Source of the DNA: Pseudonocardia sulfidoxydans NBRC 16205 | GTDB lineage: Bacteria > Actinomycetota > Actinomycetes > Mycobacteriales > Pseudonocardiaceae | DNA: 64,000 nucleotides | Assembly (NCBI RefSeq): GCF_007989085.1 | Contig: NZ_BJVJ01000012.1 | Span: 38,783-102,782 of the forward strand | Direction of reading: 5' to 3' | Shown here: one piece after another, positions 8,383 to 17,014 of the stretch | Layout: each line of letters starts with the position of its first letter | Position numbering within the stretch: the first letter of the stretch is position 1 | Program-made: the position numbers and the translations under genes | Notes under the pieces: model-generated | Told to the model about the DNA's origin: nothing | The model's database searches: none | The model's input: only the letters and a program-made list of their open reading frames with translations

Positions 8383-9321
8383 TCAGGCGCTGCTGACGTG
8401 CGACAGCAGGCGCAGCTCGTCGTCGGTCAGCTGCAAGGTCAGCACCGGCAGCAGGTCGGCCAGCTGCTCCGGGGTGCGGGCGCTCGCGATCGGGGCCGCG
8501 ACCGTCGGCTGCGCCGCCAGCCACGCCAGCGCCACCGCCGCCACCGGCACCTCGTGGCCCGCGGCGATCTCGTCGAGTGCTGCCAGGACGGCGCGGCCGC
8601 GGTCGTCGAGGTACTCCAGCGCACCCTCGGCGCGGACGCTGTCGACCGACGGGCCACCGTCGCGGTACTTGCCCGTCAGGAAGCCCTTGGCCAGCGCGTA
8701 GTACGGCAGGCACGCGATGTTCTCCGACTCCAGCAGCGGCGCCTGGGACGCCTCGAAGTCGCTCCGCTCCATCAGGTTGTAGTGCGGCTGCACGGCCTCG
8801 TAGCGGGGCAGGCCGTCGCGGTCGGAGATCTCCAGCGCCGAGCGCAGCCGCTCCGCGGTGAAGTTCGACGCCCCCAGCGCGCGGACCTTGCCCGCCTTCA
8901 CCAGCGTCGCGAACGCGTCGAGGGTCTCCTCCTGCGCGACCGACTCGTCGTCGCGGTGCGCGTAGAGCAGGTCGATCCGGTCGGTGCGCAGCCGGCGCAG
9001 GCAGTCGTCGGCCGCCTCGGCGATGTTGGCCGCGGACAGGCCCGGCCTGCTCGGCAGGCTGCTCACCTTCGTCGCGATCACGACGTCGTCGCGGTTGCCG
9101 CGCGCGGCCATCCAGTTGCCGATGATGGTCTCGGACTCGCCGCCCGAGTTGCCCGGCTTGCGCCAGAAGTAGGAGTCGGCGGTGTCGATGAAGTTGCCGC
9201 CCGCCGCCACGTAGGCGTCGAGGACCTCGAACGAGGCGTCCTCGTCGATGGTCCACCCGAACACGTTGCCGCCGAGGCAGAGCCGGGAGACGTCCAGGTC
9301 GCTGGAGCCGATCGTCGTCAT
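8383..9321 (-). CDS. Aldo/keto reductase
   Basis: This 312-residue NADPH-dependent TIM-barrel oxidoreductase shows the family tetrad. The aspartate and tyrosine are in FIDTADSYFWRKPG, the lysine in VVIATKV and the histidine in DLLYAHRDDE. The C-terminal PIASARTPEQLADLL segment binds cofactor phosphate. It resembles the YdjG/IolS-like group, often annotated as predicted oxidoreductases of carbonyl compounds. The ATG at 9321 was chosen over a TTG at 9330 because homology starts at MTTIGSSDLDVSRLCLGG and GGGA lies just upstream. It converges with tsaD across a 40-bp palindrome. The substrate is unknown. Confidence 0.93.
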   Translation of the reverse strand: MTTIGSSDLDVSRLCLGGNVFGWTIDEDASFEVLDAYVAAGGNFIDTADSYFWRKPGNSGGESETIIGNWMAARGNRDDVVIATKVSSLPSRPGLSAANIAEAADDCLRRLRTDRIDLLYAHRDDESVAQEETLDAFATLVKAGKVRALGASNFTAERLRSALEISDRDGLPRYEAVQPHYNLMERSDFEASQAPLLESENIACLPYYALAKGFLTGKYRDGGPSVDSVRAEGALEYLDDRGRAVLAALDEIAAGHEVPVAAVALAWLAAQPTVAAPIASARTPEQLADLLPVLTLQLTDDELRLLSHVSSA

Positions 9322-9343
9322 GGGTCCCAACGTACGACGCCGA

Positions 9344-9979
9344 TCACCGGGCCAGGCTGTTGCCCTCCGGGCCTTCCGTGTGCGACAGGCGTTTCGCGAA
9401 ACAGTCGTCGCGCAGCAGGTTCTGCTGGTCGCACCACGCGTTGGCCTCCTGCGCGGTCGCGAACGGCTGCCCGGCGAGCGTCACCCAGAACCCGCCGCGG
9501 CGGAAGCTCGTGTAGTCGTCGGAGCGGACCAGGATCGCCTGCGGGAACCGCGACCGCGACACGGTGAAGTCGGCGAGGATCGACGCCTCGTCGAACGTCC
9601 GCCCGTTGACGACGAGTCCCGGCGCCTTCGACCCCAGCTGCGGCACCCACTGCCCGACCAGGCTCTCCGCACGGATGCGGTCGGTGCCGACCTGCCGCTG
9701 CAGCGCCTCGGCGGGGTCGCCCGCGGTGAGCGAGCCCGACGACGTCGTGGGCACGGTGCTGCCCGGACCGGGCCCGGGCCCGCCCGCGGCCGGGCCCGCC
9801 GCCTGCGCAACGCCGACGACCTCGCGGTGGAGCAGATCGTCGCGCAGCAGGTAGACGGTGAGTGCCGAACCCAGGACCAGCAACGACGCGACGAGCGCGG
9901 CCACACCCGTCGCCGTCGAGGCCGGCCGGGACCCCCTCGGCCGGCCCGCGGGACGCGGCGCGGGGCCTTCCTGCGACAC
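9344..9979 (-). CDS. Membrane-anchored protein with a SPOR-like C-terminal domain
   Basis: This 211-residue protein was not matched to a named family. It has a basic Pro/Arg-rich cytoplasmic tail (residues 1-22) and one transmembrane helix (about 23-46). A Pro/Gly/Thr-rich linker follows, then a folded domain. The end of that domain, FWVTLAGQPFATAQEANAWC, with two further cysteines, resembles SPOR-type domains. Such domains bind denuded glycan at the division site, so a cell-envelope role is plausible but inferred. It starts about 25 bases upstream of the groES promoter region and is divergent from it. Confidence 0.75.
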   Translation of the reverse strand: MSQEGPAPRPAGRPRGSRPASTATGVAALVASLLVLGSALTVYLLRDDLLHREVVGVAQAAGPAAGGPGPGPGSTVPTTSSGSLTAGDPAEALQRQVGTDRIRAESLVGQWVPQLGSKAPGLVVNGRTFDEASILADFTVSRSRFPQAILVRSDDYTSFRRGGFWVTLAGQPFATAQEANAWCDQQNLLRDDCFAKRLSHTEGPEGNSLAR

Positions 9980-9995
9980 GGTCGTCCTCCCGACG

Positions 9996-10025
9996 TTGAG
10001 CGGTTGGCAGTCTCATGGGTAGAGT
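9996..10025 (+). promoter_or_regulatory. Housekeeping-type promoter of groES-groEL
   Basis: A -35 hexamer TTGAGC (9996-10001) and a -10 hexamer TAGAGT (10020-10025) are separated by 18 bp. The CIRCE operator overlaps the -10, so repressor binding would block polymerase. The untranslated leader would be about 110 bases. Confidence 0.65.
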
Positions 10026-10030
10026 GCCAG
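10004..10030. promoter_or_regulatory. CIRCE element (HrcA operator)
   Basis: TTGGCAGTC (10004-10012), a 9-bp spacer, then GAGTGCCAG (10022-10030) match the CIRCE plan TTAGCACTC-N9-GAGTGCTAA. The G-T-C/G-A-G core next to the spacer and the 9-bp spacing are preserved. HrcA repression of groES-groEL1 is therefore expected and would be relieved by heat. Confidence 0.88.
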
Positions 10031-10142
10031 AGCACAGAGCGAACGGGCCGCCCCGGCACCCGCGACGGCGGGGCTCCCGATCGCTCGACACTTGCCAGAG
10101 TCAGAATTCGAGTTCGTACCCCATGGAAGGGGAGGTCATCCA

Positions 10143-10433
10143 GTGGCGAACATCAAGCCGCTCGAGGACAAGATCGTCGTCCAGGCCAGCGAGGCCGAGA
10201 CCACCACCGCCTCGGGCATCGTGATCCCCGACACCGCCAAGGAGAAGCCCCAGGAGGGCAAGGTCCTGGCCGTGGGCCCGGGTCGCATCGACGACAACGG
10301 CAACCGTGTGCCGCTCGACGTGGCCGTGGGCGACGTCGTCATCTATTCGAAGTACGGCGGCACCGAGGTCAAGTACAACGGCGAGGAGTACCTGATCCTC
10401 TCCGCGCGCGACGTCCTCGCGGTCGTCAACTGA
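10143..10433 (+). CDS. groES: Co-chaperonin GroES
   Basis: GroES forms the heptameric lid of the chaperonin cage. The 96-residue protein begins [14 protein letters not shown], the mobile loop is [19 protein letters not shown] and the end [15 protein letters not shown] is canonical. The GTG start at 10143 follows a GGAGG-type Shine-Dalgarno. It is the first gene after the CIRCE operator, separated from groEL by 117 bases that contain a long hairpin. Confidence 0.97.
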   Translation: MANIKPLEDKIVVQASEAETTTASGIVIPDTAKEKPQEGKVLAVGPGRIDDNGNRVPLDVAVGDVVIYSKYGGTEVKYNGEEYLILSARDVLAVVN

Positions 10434-10460
10434 CACCACCCGGCTGATCTCCGGCCGCAT

Positions 10461-12173
<1,713 letters not shown>

Positions 12174-12199
12174 CCGTCCCGTAGCTCAGCAGCACCGCC

Positions 12200-12236
12200 G
12201 AGGGCGGGTGCGAACCTCGTGTTCGCACCCGCCCTC
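12200..12236. terminator. Bidirectional terminator hairpin between groEL1 and whiB3
   Basis: GAGGGCGGGTGCGAA (12200-12214) and TTCGCACCCGCCCTC (12222-12236) form a perfect 15-bp stem with a 7-base loop. The hairpin lies between the convergent ends of groEL1 and whiB3. Confidence 0.85.
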
Positions 12237-12254
12237 GTGGCGTTGCCGGGGCCC

Positions 12255-12572
12255 TTACCGCCGGACCGTCGCGTCCCGCGGCTGCCGCAGCCGACGCTCG
12301 CGGGCCTGGAGCACCTCGAGGCGGTCGGCCTCCGAGAGCCCACCCCACACGCCGTAGGGCTCGTGCACGGCCAGGGCGTGCCGGCGGCACTCCTCGACGA
12401 CCGGGCACGTGCGGCACACGGCCTTGGCCTGCGCCTCCCGGTTGACCTTGGCCGGGCCGCGCTCGCCCTCGGGATGGAAGAAGAACGCGCTGTCCATGCC
12501 GCGGCAGGCGCCGCGCATCTGCCAGTCCCAGGTTTCCGACACGGGGACCGGAAGTCGTCGGGTGTCTGCCAC
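12255..12572 (-). CDS. whiB3: WhiB-family iron-sulfur regulator WhiB3/WhiD
   Basis: This roughly 105-residue redox regulator binds a 4Fe-4S cluster through Cys23, Cys53, Cys56 and Cys62, and has the GVWGG turn at about 74-78. The segments WDWQMRGACRGMDSAFFFHP and EPYGVWGGLSEADR match WhiB3 of mycobacteria and WhiD of Streptomyces, not WhiB1 or WhiB2. The GTG at 12572 is the chosen start; a GTG 12 bases upstream is also possible because GGTGAGGG lies very close. The family acts through the domain-4 region of the principal sigma factor. It neighbours groEL1, bldM and sigD, as in Streptomyces and in part in mycobacteria. Confidence 0.9.
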   Translation of the reverse strand: MADTRRLPVPVSETWDWQMRGACRGMDSAFFFHPEGERGPAKVNREAQAKAVCRTCPVVEECRRHALAVHEPYGVWGGLSEADRLEVLQARERRLRQPRDATVRR

Positions 12573-12705
12573 GACCCTCACCAGCCTTGTCTGCTCGAAC
12601 GATGTCGTCGATGCCGAGATACCCGCAGTAAATCGCGCCAAACCCGGTTCAACAAGAGTATCGGCACATGTTTCCGGCTTGACCGCCGGACGGTCGGGAC
12701 GCACG

Positions 12706-13713
12706 ATGACCGCCGTGGAGGGGGACCCGGACACCGCCGCGCCGATCGCGCTCTCGCTCCCGGTCGCCGCCGTCGCCCGCCGCCTCGGCGTCGCGCCCGC
12801 CACCCTGCGCACCTGGGCCCGCCGCTACGGGCTCGAACCCACCGGTCACGTCCCCGGCCGCCACCGCCGCTACACCGCGGGCGACCTCGCACGGCTCGAG
12901 ATCATGCAGCGCGCCCTGACCCATGGCGCCGGGCCCGCGGAAGCGGCGCGGCTGGCACTCGCCGCGCGCGCGACTGCGCCGACTCCCATCGCCCTCGCCG
13001 CAGGCCCCGCGACACACCACGCCGCCGACCCTGCCGTCGCGACAGCCGTCCTCGACGCCCCGGCACCGCGCCGCGGCGGGCGGCTGCTCCGCCTGTCCGA
13101 CGCCGGACCCGGCGCCCGCGGGCTCGCCCGCGCCGCGTTCGCCATGGACGCCCAGGCCGTGCGGGGAGTCCTCGCCGAATCCGTGGCCGCCGACGGCCTC
13201 GTCGTGACCTGGGACGACGTCGCCCGGCCCGTCCTGGTCGCCGTCGCCGAACGCTGGGAGTCCAACGGCCGCGGCGTCGAGATCGAGCACCTCGTCAGCG
13301 ACTGCGTCACCAGCGTCTACAACGCCCATTCCGTCGGCGCGCCGGTCGACACCGGCCTGCGGCCCGTGCTGCTCGCCGCGATGCCCGGGGAGCTGCACGT
13401 CCTGCCCCTGAACGTGCTCTCGGCGGTGCTGGCCGAGCGTGGGCTGCCGTGCCGGCCGCTCGGCGCCGACCTGCCCGCGGTGGCGCTCGTCGACGCGGTC
13501 CGCCGCGTCGCCCCCGCCGCGCTCGTGCTGTGGTCGCAGATGGCCGGGTCCGGCGACCCGGAGGTCGTCGAATCCCTGCCACGGACGCGGCCGCGTCACC
13601 GCGTGTTCGTCGGCGGCACCGGCTGGGACGGCGTCGCGCTGCCGTCCGCGACGACCCGCCTCACGTCCCTCGCCCAGGCCGCCGACGTGCTGACCAGGGT
13701 CGTGGCAGGCTGA
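12706..13713 (+). CDS. MerR-type regulator with a C-terminal B12-binding-like domain
   Basis: This 335-residue protein has an N-terminal MerR helix-turn-helix (residues about 20-85: VARRLGVAPATLRTWARRYG then GRHRRYTAGDLARLEIM). A Pro/Ala linker follows, then a helical domain and a Rossmann-like domain similar to cobalamin-binding CarH/LitR proteins. In the last domain GELHVLPLNVLSAVLAERG aligns with the usual ExHxxG region: the histidine is present but the following glycine is not. Adenosylcobalamin or light sensing is therefore uncertain. It is divergent from whiB3 and precedes a hypothetical gene in apparent operon. Confidence 0.82.
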   Translation: MTAVEGDPDTAAPIALSLPVAAVARRLGVAPATLRTWARRYGLEPTGHVPGRHRRYTAGDLARLEIMQRALTHGAGPAEAARLALAARATAPTPIALAAGPATHHAADPAVATAVLDAPAPRRGGRLLRLSDAGPGARGLARAAFAMDAQAVRGVLAESVAADGLVVTWDDVARPVLVAVAERWESNGRGVEIEHLVSDCVTSVYNAHSVGAPVDTGLRPVLLAAMPGELHVLPLNVLSAVLAERGLPCRPLGADLPAVALVDAVRRVAPAALVLWSQMAGSGDPEVVESLPRTRPRHRVFVGGTGWDGVALPSATTRLTSLAQAADVLTRVVAG

Positions 13714-13745
13714 CCCGGTCCTACCGGGATGCGGCGTTCGGTGCC

Positions 13746-15002
13746 GTGCCCGGCCGCGTCGTCGCCGTGCCACCCGACGCGACCGCCGCCGACCGCTGGA
13801 CCGCCGCCGTCGCCCTCGGCGGACAGGGACACTACGCGCGCGCCGCCACGCTGCTGCGCGGCCTGATCCACGACCCGGCGGCGCCGCGGCCCGTCGTCGC
13901 CCACGCGGCGGTGACACTGGGCTCGCACCTCCGCCAGCTCGGCGGGCACGCCGCGGCACGCCGGTTCGACGCGCTGGGGCTGCGGCTCGCGACGACCGTG
14001 CTGGGTGAGCCGGCTGCCGTCCTGGGCGAGCCGGCTGCCGTGCTGGGTGAGCCGGCTGTCGAGGTGGGCGCGCCCGCTGCCGAGGTGGCCCGCGCGGATG
14101 CCCTCACCGGCCTCGCCGCCGACGCGCTCGGCGCCGGTGACCTGCGCGGAGCCCGTGCCCTGCTGGCCCGGGCCGTCGACGCCTGCGCGGCGGCCGAGGC
14201 GGCGGCCGAGGCGGCGGCCGAGGCGGTGGACGACCCGGCGGACGACCCGGCGGACGACCCGGTGGGCGACGCGGTGGACGACCCGGCCGGAGCCGGGCGG
14301 TCCGCGATCCGCATCGGCTGGGTCGCCGCCGAGCTCGCGCTGCTCGGCGGCGACGCTCCCGCCGCGTCCCGTGCAGCCGACGCCGCCGTCGCACGCGCCG
14401 CTCGGAGCCGTTCGTCGCGGCACCGGGTGAAGTCGGCGATCGTGGCCGGCGTGTCGCGCGCGGCCGCCAGACCCGACACCGCCCCGGAAGCCCTCCTCGA
14501 ACTGGATGCCCTCGCGGCCGCCGCACTACGCCTCGGGCTGCTCCCGCTGCACTGGCCCGCGGCCCTCGCGGCGGCCGATCTGGCGGACCGTCCGGGCGTC
14601 GCCGAGGCCGCGGCGGCCATGGCCGCTGCGGGGGTCACGCCCGCTCGCAACTGGGCGGATGCGCTGGGACTCGCGACGGACGCCGAGGTTGCCTGCCGTC
14701 CCCCGGACGGCCCTGTGCGGCCACCGGTACGTCGGCGGTACCCGTCCGGGAGGGCCACCCGATCGGCCCTGCCGCCCGCCTCGCACCGACGACCGTCCGA
14801 CGTCGTCGATCATGCTGGGAACGCAAACGACCGACACGTGAATCGGTCCTCCGATGCGCCGAATGACACGGTGAGCGACGCGCCACGCCGACGACACGCC
14901 GCTGCGCGAACGCTCAGCGTCCTCTACTCCCGATCGGACCCGATCGGCAGGCGCCTGATGGGGGAGTCGGCGTGGGTTCCGGGGTGGCGCCGGGTAATGT
15001 AA
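13746..15002 (+). CDS. Hypothetical helical-repeat (TPR-like) protein, start and end uncertain
   Basis: No firm family match was made. The core (residues about 1-315) is an Ala-rich set of paired helices, such as ALGGQGHYARAATLLRGLIH and GDLRGARALLARAVDAC, resembling a TPR-type protein; a gene of this kind lies between whiB3 and sigD in mycobacteria. It contains three 7-residue repeats VLGEPAA (21-bp units) and an Asp-Asp-Pro-rich stretch. An in-frame CTG at 13710 would overlap the upstream stop by 4 bases; the first GTG is at 13746. From about base 14690 the predicted protein becomes Arg/Ser/Asp-rich and the DNA looks less coding-like, so the true gene may end earlier. Confidence 0.55.
   Translation: MPGRVVAVPPDATAADRWTAAVALGGQGHYARAATLLRGLIHDPAAPRPVVAHAAVTLGSHLRQLGGHAAARRFDALGLRLATTVLGEPAAVLGEPAAVLGEPAVEVGAPAAEVARADALTGLAADALGAGDLRGARALLARAVDACAAAEAAAEAAAEAVDDPADDPADDPVGDAVDDPAGAGRSAIRIGWVAAELALLGGDAPAASRAADAAVARAARSRSSRHRVKSAIVAGVSRAAARPDTAPEALLELDALAAAALRLGLLPLHWPAALAAADLADRPGVAEAAAAMAAAGVTPARNWADALGLATDAEVACRPPDGPVRPPVRRRYPSGRATRSALPPASHRRPSDVVDHAGNANDRHVNRSSDAPNDTVSDAPRRRHAAARTLSVLYSRSDPIGRRLMGESAWVPGWRRVM
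13998..14060 (+). repeat. Three 21-bp tandem repeats inside a coding region
   Basis: Units begin at 13998, 14019 and 14040 with the pattern GTSCTGGGYGAGCCGGCTGYC, each encoding VLGEPA plus one residue. Differences are mostly third-base changes, so the repeat is maintained or recent. Copy number may vary between strains. Confidence 0.85.
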
Positions 15003-15103
15003 TTACTCCGTTCGGACGTTCGTCACCCACATGACGAGTGCCACTCGGCGAAACGCGCTCGAATGGAGGGCACAAACTCGCCCTGATCGTGTCAAGGTGA
15101 GGC

Positions 15104-15138
15104 TGTCACCCGCCGATGCGGAGGGTGACACATCACCC
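15104..15138. promoter_or_regulatory. Three inverted half-sites upstream of bldM
   Basis: TGTCACCC (15104-15111) and GGGTGACA (15123-15130) form a perfect inverted repeat with an 11-bp spacer. GGGTGA (15123-15128) also pairs with TCACCC (15133-15138) around 4 bases. They lie 31-65 bases before the start and may be an autoregulatory site. Immediately downstream the 10-mer CTGCAGGAAG occurs twice in tandem (15141-15160), duplicating a Shine-Dalgarno-like sequence. Confidence 0.5.
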
Positions 15139-15168
15139 GGCTGCAGGAAGCTGCAGGAAGGAATCGTC

Positions 15169-15765
15169 GTGACGACGGTACTCATCTGCGACGATCGTCG
15201 CAGCGTCCGCGAAGGTCTCACCCGCGTGATGTCCGCGGTGCCGGGGGTGCACCGGATCGACTGTGTGGCTCATGGCGACGAGTTGCTGGCCCGGTTCTCC
15301 CGGCAGCCGGTGGACGTCGTCCTGGTCGGGACCCAGCGTGCGGTCCCCACCGGTGTGGAGGCGACGCGACGACTCGTCGCGGCGCACCCGCAGGCCAACG
15401 TGATCGTCTTCGGCGCCCCTGACGACGCGGGCAGCATCGCCGCGGCCATCGCGGGCGGAGCACGCGGCTATCTCCGCTGGGACGCGTCCCGGCCGGAGCT
15501 CGTCGCCGCTCTCGCCCACACGCTGGCCAGCACCGCGGTCCCCACGCCGCGTACGCCGGCCGACCCGGGCGTCCAGCTCACCGAGCGCGAGCTGCAGGTG
15601 CTCCGCGGGATGAGCCAGGGCAAGAGCAACGGCCAGATCGGGCGCGAGCTCTACCTGTCCGAGGACACGGTCAAGACCCACGCGCGGCGGCTGTTCCGCA
15701 AGCTCGGTGTCCGCGACCGCGCCCAGGCCGTCGCGCACGGCTTCCGTCGCGGCCTGGTGTCCTGA
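15169..15765 (+). CDS. bldM: BldM-type orphan response regulator lacking the phosphoacceptor aspartate
   Basis: This 198-residue regulator has a receiver domain (residues 1-120) and a C-terminal LuxR helix-turn-helix, with the signature LTERELQVLRGMSQGKSNGQ then LYLSEDTVKTHARRLFRKLG. It closely resembles Streptomyces BldM across both domains. The acidic pocket residues Asp8 and Asp9 remain. Position 54, the expected phosphorylation site, is Gly in VVLVGTQR, and the conserved lysine is Arg in GYLRWDAS. It should therefore act without phosphorylation. The GTG at 15169 follows GGAAGG. Neighbouring whiB3/whiD and an ECF sigma gene reproduces the Streptomyces whiD-bldM-shbA order. Confidence 0.88.
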   Translation: MTTVLICDDRRSVREGLTRVMSAVPGVHRIDCVAHGDELLARFSRQPVDVVLVGTQRAVPTGVEATRRLVAAHPQANVIVFGAPDDAGSIAAAIAGGARGYLRWDASRPELVAALAHTLASTAVPTPRTPADPGVQLTERELQVLRGMSQGKSNGQIGRELYLSEDTVKTHARRLFRKLGVRDRAQAVAHGFRRGLVS

Positions 15766-16439
15766 CGTCCGTCCGCCGAGAGGCGGTCGCCCGGCTCCCC
15801 CTTGCCGGGCACCCCGGTCCCCGCGTCGGACCCCGAGGCCGACGCGCGACCACGACGGACGCCCGGCGGCGCCCCACGCCGCCCCTGTCCGCTCCGGACG
15901 TTCCGGTCGGCTCGAGTTCCCGCCCCAGAGGGCTCGATCCGGCGCACGGGCCGTCCCCTTGCTCCCCACGGGTCGCCGGGTTCTCCGGCGGCCCCGGTCG
16001 TGGCCCGCGCCGCGACCCCCGCCCGGGTGACGACCTCCCCGGCTCCGCCGCCGCGCCCCACCGATCGGGTGCGGCCGCTGCGGTCGCGCTCCGTCGCGCT
16101 CCTGCCGCACCAGCTCCTGCCGCCCACGAAGAGCGCCCGCCGCGGCCGCCACTCCCACCCCGTAGGTGGCCCGGATCGTGTCCGCGGCCCTGTCGGCAGG
16201 TCTGTCCGGCCCAACCCTCCAGGTCCGAACGGCCGGACCACGCGAGAGGATTGCGCCACTCGGCGGCGTGACCTCCCGGCGTCGTCACTCGTTCCCTCGA
16301 TCGAGGCCTTGCCCGCGGTACGGGCCCGGGCTTCGCTACCGTGTCCGTTGTCGAGGACTCATTACGACACTCTCCGTAGTCGTCCTCACCGAACGGATGA
16401 TGTCGACCATGTTGCGTAACACCCGGAGCACGGCCTGCG
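15766..16439. other. 674-bp gap upstream of sigD
   Basis: No convincing gene is seen on either strand. Open frames here are Arg/Pro/Gly-rich and lack start signals or recognisable domains. The last 120 bases are less GC-rich and hold GTAAC followed 17 bases later by CGAT, which overlaps the sigD ATG. The gap probably contains the sigD promoter and long leader. Confidence 0.6.
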
Positions 16440-17012
16440 ATGAGTGAACCGACAGACGTTCTCGACGAACTCGTGGCATCTGCGATGGCAGGTGACCGGC
16501 GGGCCGTCGAACGTGTGCTGGCCATCATCCGGCCGCTGGTCGTGCGCTACTGCCGGGCGCGGCTGGGCCGGGTGGACCGATCGTCCGTCTCGGCGGACGA
16601 CGTCGCGCAGGAGGTGTGTCTGGCCGTGCTGACGGCCTTGCCCGGCTACCGGGTCCAGGGGCGCCCCTTCCTCGCATTCGTGTACGGCATCGCTTCACAC
16701 AAGGTGATCGACGCCCACCGGGCCGCCACCCGCAACCGTTCCGAACCCGTCGCCGACGTCCCCGACGCCGTCGAGGTCGCGGACGGTCCCGAGCAGCGCG
16801 CACTTCGCGTCGAGCTGTCCGGGGAGATGGCGCGCCTGCTCGAGGTACTACCCGAGAAGCAACGCGAGATCCTCGTGCTGAGGGTCGTCGTCGGACTCTC
16901 GGCGGAGGAGACGGCGGAGGCCGTCGGCTCCACACCCGGCGCCGTCCGCGTCGCCCAGCACCGCGCACTCGCCCGATTGCGCAAGTCGATGCCCGAGGAG
17001 GAGGTGGTCTAG
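16440..17012 (+). CDS. sigD: ECF sigma factor SigD (ShbA ortholog)
   Basis: This 190-residue extracytoplasmic-function sigma factor has region 2 (VVRYCRARLG to GRPFLAFVYGIASHKVIDAHR, including the DDVAQEVCLAVLTALPGYR core) and region 4 (LPEKQREILVLRVVVGLSAE then GSTPGAVRVAQHRALARLR). These segments match M. tuberculosis SigD and Streptomyces ShbA. In Streptomyces this factor drives the principal sigma gene, whereas in mycobacteria it serves ribosome and stationary-phase genes. The start follows a long untranslated region. The cognate anti-sigma gene begins 3 bases after the stop, so the two are co-transcribed. Confidence 0.95.
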   Translation: MSEPTDVLDELVASAMAGDRRAVERVLAIIRPLVVRYCRARLGRVDRSSVSADDVAQEVCLAVLTALPGYRVQGRPFLAFVYGIASHKVIDAHRAATRNRSEPVADVPDAVEVADGPEQRALRVELSGEMARLLEVLPEKQREILVLRVVVGLSAEETAEAVGSTPGAVRVAQHRALARLRKSMPEEEVV

Positions 17013-17014
17013 AG

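Noticed and set aside
12181..12240. tRNA-like start GTAGCTCAG after groEL1
   Set aside because: No acceptor stem, anticodon arm or T-arm can be formed in register; the region folds as a plain 15-bp terminator hairpin.
15802..16419. A 205-codon plus-strand frame between bldM and sigD
   Set aside because: Composition is Pro/Arg-rich with no recognisable fold, no Shine-Dalgarno, and overlapping frames on both strands are equally open.
16416..16441. ECF-type promoter GTAAC-N17-CGAT at sigD
   Set aside because: The -10 would overlap the sigD start codon, so it could only serve a shorter product starting at a later Met. Kept as a weak possibility.
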